DNA of 11,152 bases. Source: Candidatus Zhuqueibacterota bacterium 4484_87. GTDB lineage: Bacteria > Zhuqueibacterota > Zhuqueibacteria > Thermofontimicrobiales > Thermofontimicrobiaceae. Within the stretch, counting starts at the first letter, position 1; each line of letters starts with the position of its first letter. Where the stretch lies: positions 1-11,152 of the forward strand of contig NATN01000093.1 in NCBI GenBank assembly GCA_002085355.1, given 5' to 3'. This document shows positions 1-6,326 of the stretch, one piece after another. Under the pieces are notes generated by a model. It was not told the origin of the DNA and did no database searches. It saw only the letters and a list, made by a program, of their open reading frames with translations. A program made the translations under genes and the position numbers.

Positions 1-713
1 AGCAATTCCCGTCTCTTTTCAGGTAAGCCAATGATAGTGGCAATTTCCATCGAATACTCTGCGATTCTCTTGGAATGTCCGGCAGTCAGCGGATCTCTGG
101 CATCGATGGTGCTTGCCAGCGTCTCGACAAAGCTGTCCAGCGTTTTCTTTTGCTCTTCGTAAAGCTGCGCGTTCTCCAACTGCGTCGCCGCAATCGTTGA
201 AATAACATCCAGCAACCCCTCGTCTTCGCGGGTAAAGTCACCTTCATATTTATTCAGCACCTGAAACACGCCAATAATCTCATTCAACTTGTTCCGCATG
301 GGAAAAGTCAACATGTTGCGCGTCTGGTAACCTGTCTGTTTGTCGATTTCCGGATTGAAACGTTCATCCGCGTAAGCATCCGGAATATTCAGCACATCTC
401 CGGTCTGTGCGACATAACCGGCAATGCCCAAATGCGCAGGAAAGCGGATTTCATCTTCGCCGTGCGCGACCTTGGACCATAATTCATTTTTTTCTTTGTC
501 TATTAAAAATACAGTACAACGATCAGCTTTCAACGCTCGCTTTACTTCATCCATAATCGTCACCAAAAGTCGGTCCAATTCCAACTCTTTAGAAATATTT
601 CTCGTGACATTCAAAAGCGTTGATAACCGCTGATGTTCTTCCTTGTAAAATGCAAGTCTTTTTTCAAAGATCAGTTGCGGAACTTTTCCTTCACTCATGC
701 TGTCTTTTGACAT
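1..713 (-). CDS. GAF domain + HD-GYP-type phosphodiesterase, 3' end outside window
   Basis: Reading the minus strand from ATG 713 gives 237 open codons running off the left edge. Residues about 37-182 form a GAF sensor domain (RCTVFLID, LGIAGYVAQTG, MLTFPMR, then NKYEGDFTREDE). A short helix leads to the start of an HD-type domain: FVETLASTIDARDPLTAGHS at about 194-213, the usual opening of HD-GYP cyclic-di-GMP phosphodiesterases. The HD and GYP catalytic motifs lie beyond the window, so the enzymatic class is inferred from this opening and the GAF pairing. There is no signal peptide or membrane segment, so it is probably cytoplasmic. Start choice: tandem ATGs at 716 and 713 follow AGGGAG; 713 has the better spacing (6 nt after GGAG). 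It lies 139 nt after the small membrane protein gene, and a weak candidate promoter lies in that gap. The NKxnFx3DE signature in the GAF domain fits cyclic-nucleotide-binding GAF domains. Confidence 0.85.
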   Translation of the reverse strand, partial: MSKDSMSEGKVPQLIFEKRLAFYKEEHQRLSTLLNVTRNISKELELDRLLVTIMDEVKRALKADRCTVFLIDKEKNELWSKVAHGEDEIRFPAHLGIAGYVAQTGDVLNIPDAYADERFNPEIDKQTGYQTRNMLTFPMRNKLNEIIGVFQVLNKYEGDFTREDEGLLDVISTIAATQLENAQLYEEQKKTLDSFVETLASTIDARDPLTAGHSKRIAEYSMEIATIIGLPEKRREL

Positions 714-774
714 CATCGTCTCCCTAAAATCCCTCCGTTAACAATTATTCCAGCGAATTCCCTCCCAATTTTAG

Positions 775-803
775 TTGATAGTAATCCTTCCGATTTTCCT
801 CAA
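775..803 (-). promoter_or_regulatory. weak candidate promoter for the GAF/HD-GYP gene
   Basis: On the minus strand TTGAGG (798-803) is followed after 17 nt by TATCAA (775-780), each a 4/6 match to the sigma-70 boxes. It would start transcription about 55 nt before ATG 713. No clear terminator separates this gene from the folK operon, so readthrough is equally possible. Confidence 0.3.
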
Positions 804-852
804 AAACACTTGGGCTGTTTTCATTTTTCAATACCGCTGCTTCAAATCAGAA

Positions 853-1035
853 CTATTCATCAATTTCCTCGAAATCCGCATCTTCAACATCTGCATTTTT
901 CAAATCAAGCGGATCCGGGTCTTTCGCCTGTCCCTCCACCGTGGTGCGATCGACCGGAGAGCGAAAGAATATCCCGATAAATTTGGCAATGAGCCAAATA
1001 ATAAAACCATAAATAATTACTCGAAATAAACCCAT
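853..1035 (-). CDS. small single-span membrane protein with acidic C-terminus, function unknown
   Basis: This encodes 60 residues. One hydrophobic segment (about residues 4-26, FRVIIYGFIIWLIAKFIGIFF) is followed by a short basic stretch and then a strongly acidic tail ending in VEDADFEEIDE. I do not recognise a named family. Its overall form resembles small DUF4834-like proteins of the Bacteroidota/Chlorobiota group, but I cannot confirm this. ATG 1035 is chosen over the in-frame TTG at 1041 because AAAGG lies 7 nt before the ATG and only 1 nt before the TTG. It begins 16 nt after the deoxynucleoside kinase stop, so it is very likely co-transcribed with folK and the kinase. The single span with no signal cleavage site suggests inner-membrane anchoring with an acidic tail on one side. 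Confidence 0.7.
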   Translation of the reverse strand: MGLFRVIIYGFIIWLIAKFIGIFFRSPVDRTTVEGQAKDPDPLDLKNADVEDADFEEIDE

Positions 1036-1051
1036 TTGCAAACCTTTTTCG

Positions 1052-1693
1052 TTAGCCGATGAACCCGGCGTGTTGCCCTTTCATATTCAAAATCAAATTC
1101 ACAATTGTCTCAAAATCTTCCCGATTCGCAACAAAATCCATCTCTGTTGCATCGACAACCAGTAGCCGCGTATCTGCATAATGATTAAAAAATTGATTGT
1201 ATGCCTGATTCAGCGAGTCAATGTATTCGTATTTCATCTCACGCTCAAAAGGCCTATCGCGCTTTTTGATATTCTGCATTAGACGCTCGGGTGTAGATTT
1301 CAAATAAATGACTAAATCAGGCTGCGGAATATCCCGTTCCATTAAACTGACAATTTTTTCGTAGAGAAAAAGTTCTCTGTCTTCCAAGTTCAAATAAGCA
1401 AAAATTTTATCCTTAGCAAAAATATAGTCAGCGATGAGCATCTGGTGAAATAAATCCCGCTGCGGAATTTCCATTTGCTGGCGATAACGGCTCAGCAAAA
1501 AAAACATCTGCACTTGAAAAGCGTAGCGTTCCGGATCGCGGTAAAAATCAGCCAAAAACGGATTTTCTTCTACAATTTCATAGATGCCGCGGCCGTTGAA
1601 ACGATCCGCTAACATTCTGGTCAAAGAAGTTTTCCCCACACCGATGACGCCTTCGATTGCAATAAATTCTAAATTCTGCCTTTGGCTTTCCAT
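1052..1693 (-). CDS. deoxynucleoside kinase (deoxyadenosine/deoxyguanosine kinase type)
   Basis: A 213-residue cytosolic enzyme expected to phosphorylate deoxynucleosides with ATP for dNTP salvage. Visible motifs: Walker A GVIGVGKT (residues 15-22); VEENPFLADFY (about 41-51), containing the catalytic acid region; ADYIFAKDKIFA (about 88-99), at the position of the DRS-type motif; PQPDLVIYL (about 123-131); and an arginine-rich lid KKRDRPFERE (about 143-152). Length and motif order match the bacterial dGK/dAK family, such as the Bacillus Dgk/Dck pair. Substrate preference cannot be read from sequence. The start at ATG 1693 lies inside folK with a 25-nt overlap, and no good Shine-Dalgarno precedes it, so translational coupling to folK is likely. 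There is no other start before the P-loop. Confidence 0.92.
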   Translation of the reverse strand: MESQRQNLEFIAIEGVIGVGKTSLTRMLADRFNGRGIYEIVEENPFLADFYRDPERYAFQVQMFFLLSRYRQQMEIPQRDLFHQMLIADYIFAKDKIFAYLNLEDRELFLYEKIVSLMERDIPQPDLVIYLKSTPERLMQNIKKRDRPFEREMKYEYIDSLNQAYNQFFNHYADTRLLVVDATEMDFVANREDFETIVNLILNMKGQHAGFIG

Positions 1694-2211
1694 GCGAGTT
1701 TTCGCTCCAATTCTGACTGACTCTGAATCAATTTAATTTGTTTTATATCCTGACATTGCTGAATAAGTTCCGCAACAGATAACTTCAATTTAGGATGATA
1801 AAAATCAGGCGCAATTTCTTGCAGCGGGACAAGTACAAACAATCGCTCCGCTAAAGACATGTGGGGAATGTTGAGTTCCTCTTCTTCGACAACAACATCA
1901 CCGTACGCCAGAATATCAATATCAATCAATCGTGGACCCCACCGGCGTCCGTCTTCTCTGCCGAGCTTTTTCTCCGCATCCTTGACAAAGTGCAGCAATT
2001 TCATCGGCAGCAGTGACGTCTCAATTTCTACGACCATATTTAAAAAATCCGGCTGATCCGTCACTCCAACAGGATCAGTTTCATAAATTGAAGAGATTTT
2101 ATGAACTTCAACAACACTCGATGCAACTAATTCATTCAAACACCGAATGAGATTTTGCTCCCGATCGCCTAAATTTGTTCCCAGCCCAAGAAAAATTCCT
2201 GTAGTGTGCAC
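1669..2211 (-). CDS. folK: 2-amino-4-hydroxy-6-hydroxymethyldihydropteridine pyrophosphokinase
   Basis: A 180-residue HPPK, which transfers pyrophosphate from ATP to 6-hydroxymethyl-7,8-dihydropterin in folate synthesis. Motifs in order: GLGTNLGDRE (9-18), YETDPVGVTDQPDFLN (43-58), GRRWGPRLIDIDIL (88-101) with the Mg-binding pair D97/D99, and IPHMSLAERLFVLVPLQEIA (115-134). The usual IPHP is IPHM here; the histidine is kept. The start is GTG at 2211: no in-frame ATG exists upstream before a stop, and the GTG places the family's opening strand at the normal distance. No strong ribosome site is seen. It is the first gene of an operon with the deoxynucleoside kinase and a small membrane protein, and follows a near-consensus promoter. 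No other folate genes are visible in the window. Confidence 0.95.
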   Translation of the reverse strand: MHTTGIFLGLGTNLGDREQNLIRCLNELVASSVVEVHKISSIYETDPVGVTDQPDFLNMVVEIETSLLPMKLLHFVKDAEKKLGREDGRRWGPRLIDIDILAYGDVVVEEEELNIPHMSLAERLFVLVPLQEIAPDFYHPKLKLSVAELIQQCQDIKQIKLIQSQSELERKLAWKAKGRI

Positions 2212-2270
2212 AGTAAACGCCCACGATATTGAATCGTTTTCTTAAAAATGAACTAAATATAGCAATTTTA

Positions 2271-2299
2271 AATATATTAAAACAATTCAATTTTGTCAA
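2271..2299 (-). promoter_or_regulatory. sigma-70-type promoter of the folK operon
   Basis: On the minus strand TTGACA (2294-2299), 17 nt of spacer, then TATATT (2271-2276). The predicted start is near 2264, giving a leader of about 50 nt before the GTG of folK. It lies downstream of the groESL terminator, so the folK operon has its own start site. Confidence 0.75.
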
Positions 2300-2383
2300 G
2301 CTAAAAAAAGTGAAATCAAGAGATTGTTTGATTTCTTTTCTATGAAAATGTGCCAATTAGTGAATTTATCACCGGAAAATGCA

Positions 2384-2417
2384 AAAAGCCCTGCCAAAAC
2401 AGTTTGGCAGGGCTTTT
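2384..2417 (-). terminator. Rho-independent terminator of groESL
   Basis: A perfect 15-bp inverted repeat (2384-2398 with 2403-2417) with a 4-nt loop. On the minus strand the GC-rich stem GCCCTGCC/GGCAGGGC ends in a run of T. It begins 25 nt after the groEL stop. Confidence 0.9.
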
Positions 2418-2442
2418 ATAACTAAAAACGTGACAATCAAAA

Positions 2443-3894
2443 TTAATACATGCCGCCCATTCCACCTCCAGCAGGCATCGGCGGGACTTTTTCTTCTTCT
2501 GGCATATCTACGATAGTAGCTTCTGTCATCAACATCCGGCCGGCAATACTGGCGGCATTTTCCAATGCAATGCGCGATACTTTAGTCGGATCGATAATTC
2601 CGGCCTCATTCATTTTTTCCAGAGATTTCTGAGCGCGGATATAAACAACGCCGCCTCCGGGAACGATTCCTTCTTCAACGGCTGCGCGGGTTGCATGTAA
2701 TGCATCTTCCACGCGCGCTTTTTTCTCTTTCATTTCCACTTCAGTTGCTGCGCCGACATTCAACACTGCTACGCCGCCTGCCAATTTAGCTAAGCGTTCT
2801 TGAAGTTTCTCTTTATCATAATCAGAAGTTGTTGTTTCGATCTGTTTTTTAATCTGACTGATACGCGCTTTGATGTCTTCGGTTTTTCCTGCACCTTCGA
2901 CAATTGTAGTGTTCTCTTTGTCGATGCTGACGCGTTTGGCAGTTCCGAGATCCTCAACCGTTGTGTTTTCCAATTTAAAACCGGTCTCTTCTGAAACAAC
3001 CCGTCCGCCGGTCAAAATAGCAATATCTTCGAGCATGGCTTTGCGGCGGTCACCGAATCCCGGGGCTTTCACTGCGGCGATTTTCAAGGTGCCGCGGATT
3101 TTGTTGACAACCAGAGTTGCCAGAGCTTCGCCTTCCACATCTTCAGCGATAATCAACATCGGACGGCCTGTCTGTGCAACTTTTTCCAGAATTGGAAGCA
3201 AATCTTTCATCACGGAAATTTTCTTGTCATGAATCAAAATGTAGGGATCTTCCAGGACTGTTTCCATTGTATCCACGTCGGTTACAAAATAAGGTGAAAG
3301 ATAGCCGCGGTCAAACTGCATACCTTCGACGACTTCCAGGCTTGTATCAGTCGACTTTGCTTCTTCAACAGTGATCACGCCATCTTTCCCGACTTTTTCC
3401 ATGGCATCGGAAATCAGCTCGCCAATGGAATAATCGTTGTTTGCGGAAATAGCGCCGACCTGAGCAATTTCAGTTTTTCCCTGTACCTCTTTGCTCATTT
3501 TTTTGATTTCTTCGATGATCACTTTCACCGCTTCATCAATTCCGCGTTTCAGATGAGTGGGGTTTGCACCGGCTGTCACATTTTTCAATCCCTCTTTAAA
3601 AATTGCCTGAGCCAGCACTGTCGCGGTAGTGGTTCCGTCACCAGCAATATCGCTCGTCTTGGAAGCAACTTCTTTTACCATCTGTGCGCCCATGTTCTCC
3701 AGCGGATCTTCCAACTCAACTTCTTTGGCGACAGTCACGCCGTCTTTGGTAACGGTCGGAGCGCCAAATTTTTTGTCAATCACTACATTGCGGCCTTTGG
3801 GGCCTAGCGTCACTTTTACCGTATTGGCAAGCATGTCCAATCCGGCTTTCAACTTGCTTCGTGCATCGGCTTCAAAATCTATTATTTTTGCCAT
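2443..3894 (-). CDS. groEL: 60-kDa chaperonin GroEL with an internal deletion in the equatorial domain
   Basis: A 483-residue Cpn60; the family is usually about 540-548. GroEL folds proteins in a double-ring chamber with GroES using ATP. Present: VTLGPKGRNVV (28-38), TKDGVTVAKE with D51, DGTTT at 86-90, the whole intermediate and apical domains, VEDALHATRAA with D397, and VPGGGV (411-416). Then KSLEKM runs directly into NEAGIIDPTKV (D435, equivalent to E. coli D495). In E. coli numbering the offset jumps from +1 to +60, so about 59 residues (roughly 430-488) are missing, including N479/A480, which contact the nucleotide. The frame stays open and the C-terminal GGGMGGMY tail is intact. ATG 3894 follows a strong AGGAGGAG. 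It lies 41 nt after groES in a CIRCE-controlled operon. ATPase activity and folding function are doubtful if the deletion is real; an assembly error is an alternative. Confidence 0.95.
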   Translation of the reverse strand: MAKIIDFEADARSKLKAGLDMLANTVKVTLGPKGRNVVIDKKFGAPTVTKDGVTVAKEVELEDPLENMGAQMVKEVASKTSDIAGDGTTTATVLAQAIFKEGLKNVTAGANPTHLKRGIDEAVKVIIEEIKKMSKEVQGKTEIAQVGAISANNDYSIGELISDAMEKVGKDGVITVEEAKSTDTSLEVVEGMQFDRGYLSPYFVTDVDTMETVLEDPYILIHDKKISVMKDLLPILEKVAQTGRPMLIIAEDVEGEALATLVVNKIRGTLKIAAVKAPGFGDRRKAMLEDIAILTGGRVVSEETGFKLENTTVEDLGTAKRVSIDKENTTIVEGAGKTEDIKARISQIKKQIETTTSDYDKEKLQERLAKLAGGVAVLNVGAATEVEMKEKKARVEDALHATRAAVEEGIVPGGGVVYIRAQKSLEKMNEAGIIDPTKVSRIALENAASIAGRMLMTEATIVDMPEEEKVPPMPAGGGMGGMY

Positions 3895-3935
3895 CTCTTA
3901 CTCCTCCTGCTTCTGTTTATTGTTAGTTTGTTTGT

Positions 3936-4220
3936 TTACAAAATTGCAAAAATGTCGCTTTCTCTCATTATCAAATACTCTTCGTCATCAATTGTTACAT
4001 CTGTTCCTGAATATTTCCCGTATAAAACGACATCACCGACTTTTACTTCCAAGGGAATTGTCTCTCCGCTATCAGACTTTTTTCCGGGCCCGACAGCTAC
4101 AACCGTCCCCTGCATCGGCTTTTCTCTTGCCGTTTCCGGAATTATGATGCCGCCTTCTTTTTTCTCCTCTGGTTCAGCCGGCTTTACGACAACACGATCC
4201 GCTAAGGGTTTGATATTCAT
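3936..4220 (-). CDS. groES: 10-kDa co-chaperonin GroES
   Basis: A 94-residue Cpn10, the lid of the GroEL chamber. It opens MNIKPLADRVVV, has the mobile loop EKKEGGIIIPETAREKPMQG (about 19-38), then VVAVGPGKK, the VGDVVLYGKYSGT strand and the DDEEYLIMRESDIFAIL ending, all typical and of full length. ATG 4220 is chosen over an in-frame upstream ATG at 4247 because it matches the family N-terminus and follows AAGGAGGAG at good spacing. It is the first gene of the groES-groEL operon, behind a CIRCE operator, so HrcA repression and heat induction are expected. Unlike groEL it shows no defect. Confidence 0.97.
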   Translation of the reverse strand: MNIKPLADRVVVKPAEPEEKKEGGIIIPETAREKPMQGTVVAVGPGKKSDSGETIPLEVKVGDVVLYGKYSGTDVTIDDEEYLIMRESDIFAIL

Positions 4221-4284
4221 ACTTGCTCCTCCTTCTTTTAAATACACAATAACGCCTTATTATTACGTCAATTAAAGCTTGTTT

Positions 4285-4311
4285 TTAGCACCCAGACTTT
4301 GAGAGTGCTAA
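4285..4311 (-). promoter_or_regulatory. CIRCE operator (HrcA binding site) of groESL
   Basis: On the transcribed (minus) strand, TTAGCACTC, 9 nt, then GGGTGCTAA. The consensus is TTAGCACTC-N9-GAGTGCTAA, so there is one mismatch in the second arm. It lies just downstream of the predicted -10 box, in the leader of groES, the usual place for HrcA repression. Confidence 0.93.
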
Positions 4312-4323
4312 TTTTGAGGTGAT

Positions 4324-4351
4324 AATATAAGAATTTTCAGCTAATTTGCAA
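4324..4351 (-). promoter_or_regulatory. promoter of groESL
   Basis: Minus strand TTGCAA (4346-4351), 16-nt spacer, TATATT (4324-4329). The predicted start near 4316 puts CIRCE at the very 5' end of the transcript and leaves a leader of about 95 nt before groES. A housekeeping-type promoter together with CIRCE fits HrcA control rather than an alternative heat-shock sigma factor. Confidence 0.65.
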
Positions 4352-4566
4352 GTTAATGGATGGGTGTAGAGGGTTGTAAATTGGTCAGATATTTTATTTC
4401 TTGTTATTTATTGGTATTTTGCGCTAATTTTTTTCAGCTATCGCTTGAATTTGTCTGATAATGTCATTTTTATCCAGCCACATATTATTTATCGTCCAAA
4501 AGAGGCAATTTTGTGAGAATTTCAAAATTGTTCGCGAAATTAAGCATTCTCTTTCGACAACAAATG
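4352..4566. other. AT-rich intergenic region between purA and the groESL promoter
   Basis: I see no gene here. An 8-bp inverted repeat CAATTTTG/CAAAATTG with a 9-nt loop at 4506-4530, about 40 nt after the purA stop, might be a weak end of the purA transcript, but it is AT-rich and lacks a clear T run. The 10-mer TTTTCAGCTA occurs at 4334-4343 and again at 4431-4440, and GCTAATTT occurs three times (4307, 4340, 4423). Confidence 0.4.
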
Positions 4567-5853
4567 TTAAAACACCTTCTCTTTAAAAATAGTTTGCTTT
4601 CGATCAGGCCCCACTGAGACAATCCCTACTTTGACTCCGGTTATATCCTCAATCGCCTGAATATAACGCTTTGCATTTTGCGGCAAATCCTGATAATTCT
4701 GAATCTCACTCGTTGGAGCTTGCCACCCCGGCAAGGTGGCATATTCTGGAACAGCAATTTCCAAATCAGCCAAATTCGTCGGGAACTCTGAAACGACTTT
4801 CCCGCCAATTTGATAACCCACACAAAGCTTTATCTCTTCGAGAGTGTCCAGCACATCCAATTTCGTCAATGCAAAATAGTCAATCCCGCTCAGACGAACT
4901 GCATATTTGGCAATGAGGGCATCGAACCAGCCGCAGCGCCTGGGACGTCCGGTTGTGGCACCAAATTCATCGCCCAACTGGCGGATGCGTTCATCAAACT
5001 CCTGCGTAAATTCCGTGGGAAAAGGCCCTTCGCCCACGCGGGTTGTGTAAGCCTTTAAAATTCCTACGACACGTGAAATTTTATTTGGGCCTATACCAAG
5101 CCCAGTTGTAGCTGCCCCACTTATGGGATTTGAGGATGTGACAAAGGGATACGTTCCGAAATCAATATCCAGCAGCGTCCCCTGAGCGCCTTCGGCAAAG
5201 ACGTGTTTTTTTTGCGCAATAGCATTATTAATGAGAAGCGACGTGTCAGCTATAAACGGCTTCAGCCTTTGACCAAATGCAAGGTATTCCTGAATTAGAT
5301 TTTCCGGCGAAAAAGCCTCTTCAATGCCCAGCGAGGCAAAAGTCGCCTGTTTCAGCTTCAAATTTAAGTCAATTTTGTGCGCAAGAACTTTTTCATCGAG
5401 CAGATCAGCAGCCCGGATCCCAGTGCGGTTAAATTTATCAACATAAGCGGGGCCTATTCCTCTGCCCGTTGTTCCGATTTTTTCTTCTGCTTTCCGCTGT
5501 TCCAATTGCTGATCGATCAATTTATGGTACGGAAAAATGATATGCGCCAGCGAACTTAAAAAGAGCCTGCCCGTCACATCAATATCATTTTTTTTCAAAA
5601 ATTCTATTTCTTCGCAAAGGGTAGCCGGATCAACAACAACGCCGTTACCAATGACGCATTTTGTTCCGGGATGCAAAATCCCGCTGGGAATCAGGTGCAG
5701 AATAATTTTTTTATCACCGATAACTATGGAATGGCCTGCATTGGCACCGCCCTGATAGCGAGCACAAAAATCAGCCCCTTCGCTCAGCAAATCGACTATT
5801 TTTCCTTTTCCTTCGTCCCCCCATTGACACCCGACAATGACTGTGACTCCCAT
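4567..5853 (-). CDS. purA: adenylosuccinate synthetase
   Basis: A 428-residue cytosolic enzyme that joins IMP and aspartate using GTP, the first committed step from IMP to AMP. Motifs: QWGDEGKGKIVD near the N-terminus (P-loop and catalytic Asp), QGGANAGHS, IGTTGRGIGPAYVDK, AEGAQGTLLDIDFGTYPFVT, TRVGEGPFPTE, GATTGRPRRCGWFD, LTKLDVLD and VGPDRKQTI at the C-terminus. All are in family order and the length is normal. ATG 5853 is preferred to the in-frame ATG at 5865 because it matches the family start and the GAGG overlapping the upstream ATG sits 6 nt before it. It lies 83 nt after the STAS gene, but a terminator stands between them and leaves about 20 nt before the start codon, so its promoter is uncertain. 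Confidence 0.97.
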   Translation of the reverse strand: MGVTVIVGCQWGDEGKGKIVDLLSEGADFCARYQGGANAGHSIVIGDKKIILHLIPSGILHPGTKCVIGNGVVVDPATLCEEIEFLKKNDIDVTGRLFLSSLAHIIFPYHKLIDQQLEQRKAEEKIGTTGRGIGPAYVDKFNRTGIRAADLLDEKVLAHKIDLNLKLKQATFASLGIEEAFSPENLIQEYLAFGQRLKPFIADTSLLINNAIAQKKHVFAEGAQGTLLDIDFGTYPFVTSSNPISGAATTGLGIGPNKISRVVGILKAYTTRVGEGPFPTEFTQEFDERIRQLGDEFGATTGRPRRCGWFDALIAKYAVRLSGIDYFALTKLDVLDTLEEIKLCVGYQIGGKVVSEFPTNLADLEIAVPEYATLPGWQAPTSEIQNYQDLPQNAKRYIQAIEDITGVKVGIVSVGPDRKQTIFKEKVF

Positions 5854-5872
5854 AAAAAGCCTCATTTTTCAC

Positions 5873-5902
5873 AAAAAACTCCGAATAGCACGTTATTCGG
5901 AG
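5873..5902 (-). terminator. intrinsic terminator after the secD-secF-STAS operon
   Basis: A 9-bp stem CTCCGAATA/TATTCGGAG (5879-5887 with 5894-5902) and a 6-nt loop. On the minus strand it is followed immediately by TTTTTT (5873-5878). It begins 34 nt after the STAS stop and ends about 20 nt before the purA start codon, so it could also act as an attenuator in the purA leader. Confidence 0.8.
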
Positions 5903-5936
5903 CCTTTTAAAATCTTCACATTTTTAAACTTGATTG

Positions 5937-6275
5937 TCAACTAAAACTGGCAACTGCTTCTTCTAAAGAATTAAACGAGTCAAAAATTTTAATCAATTTC
6001 GTGATAATGAGCAGGCTTTCTATTTTTCCGGAGGCACCAACCAGCTTAAGATCGCCGCCACTGCTTTTCAAAGTAGTGAGTCCGCCGATGAGAATTCCCA
6101 CCCCGGAACTGTTCATCCAGTTAACATCGCTCAAATCGGCGATTACTTTAGTTTTTCCCTCATCAACAAGCGCGTGCAACCGATGTTGAAATTCACTGGC
6201 CTCTGGTCCGCCCATAATTTTGCCAGACAATTCCAACACAACGACACCTTGAACTTCTCTCTCTTTGAGAGTCAT
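5937..6275 (-). CDS. STAS-domain protein, anti-sigma factor antagonist type (SpoIIAA/RsbV-like)
   Basis: A 112-residue single STAS domain. The pattern LSGKIMGGPEASEFQHRL, then VIADLSDVNWMNSSGVGIL (about 44-62), then GGDLKLVGASGKIESLLIITKL matches the SpoIIAA/RsbV fold. The phosphorylation site would be S56 in MNSSGVG, where the family usually has DSSG or DSTG; the preceding Asp is Asn here. Such proteins normally swap partners with an anti-sigma kinase and are reset by a PP2C phosphatase; neither is visible in the window. ATG 6275 follows GGAGG by 7 nt. It starts 51 nt after secF, with a terminator after its stop, so it is the last gene of the secD-secF operon. The link to secretion is positional only. 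Confidence 0.9.
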   Translation of the reverse strand: MTLKEREVQGVVVLELSGKIMGGPEASEFQHRLHALVDEGKTKVIADLSDVNWMNSSGVGILIGGLTTLKSSGGDLKLVGASGKIESLLIITKLIKIFDSFNSLEEAVASFS

Positions 6276-6326
6276 GATGAGGCCTCCGATTTAATGCTGT
6301 AATGAAAATAAATTAAACCTGCACTG

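Noticed and set aside
424..633. 69-codon plus-strand frame near the left end
   Set aside because: It is the antisense shadow of the GAF domain, which is read clearly on the minus strand.
3629..4147. 172-codon open frame on the plus strand across groES/groEL
   Set aside because: It is antisense to two certain genes, rich in S/F/L as expected for a shadow frame, and has no ribosome site or family resemblance.
4506..4530. Inverted repeat after purA as a Rho-independent terminator
   Set aside because: The stem is 8 bp, almost all A/T, with no following T run; too weak to call.
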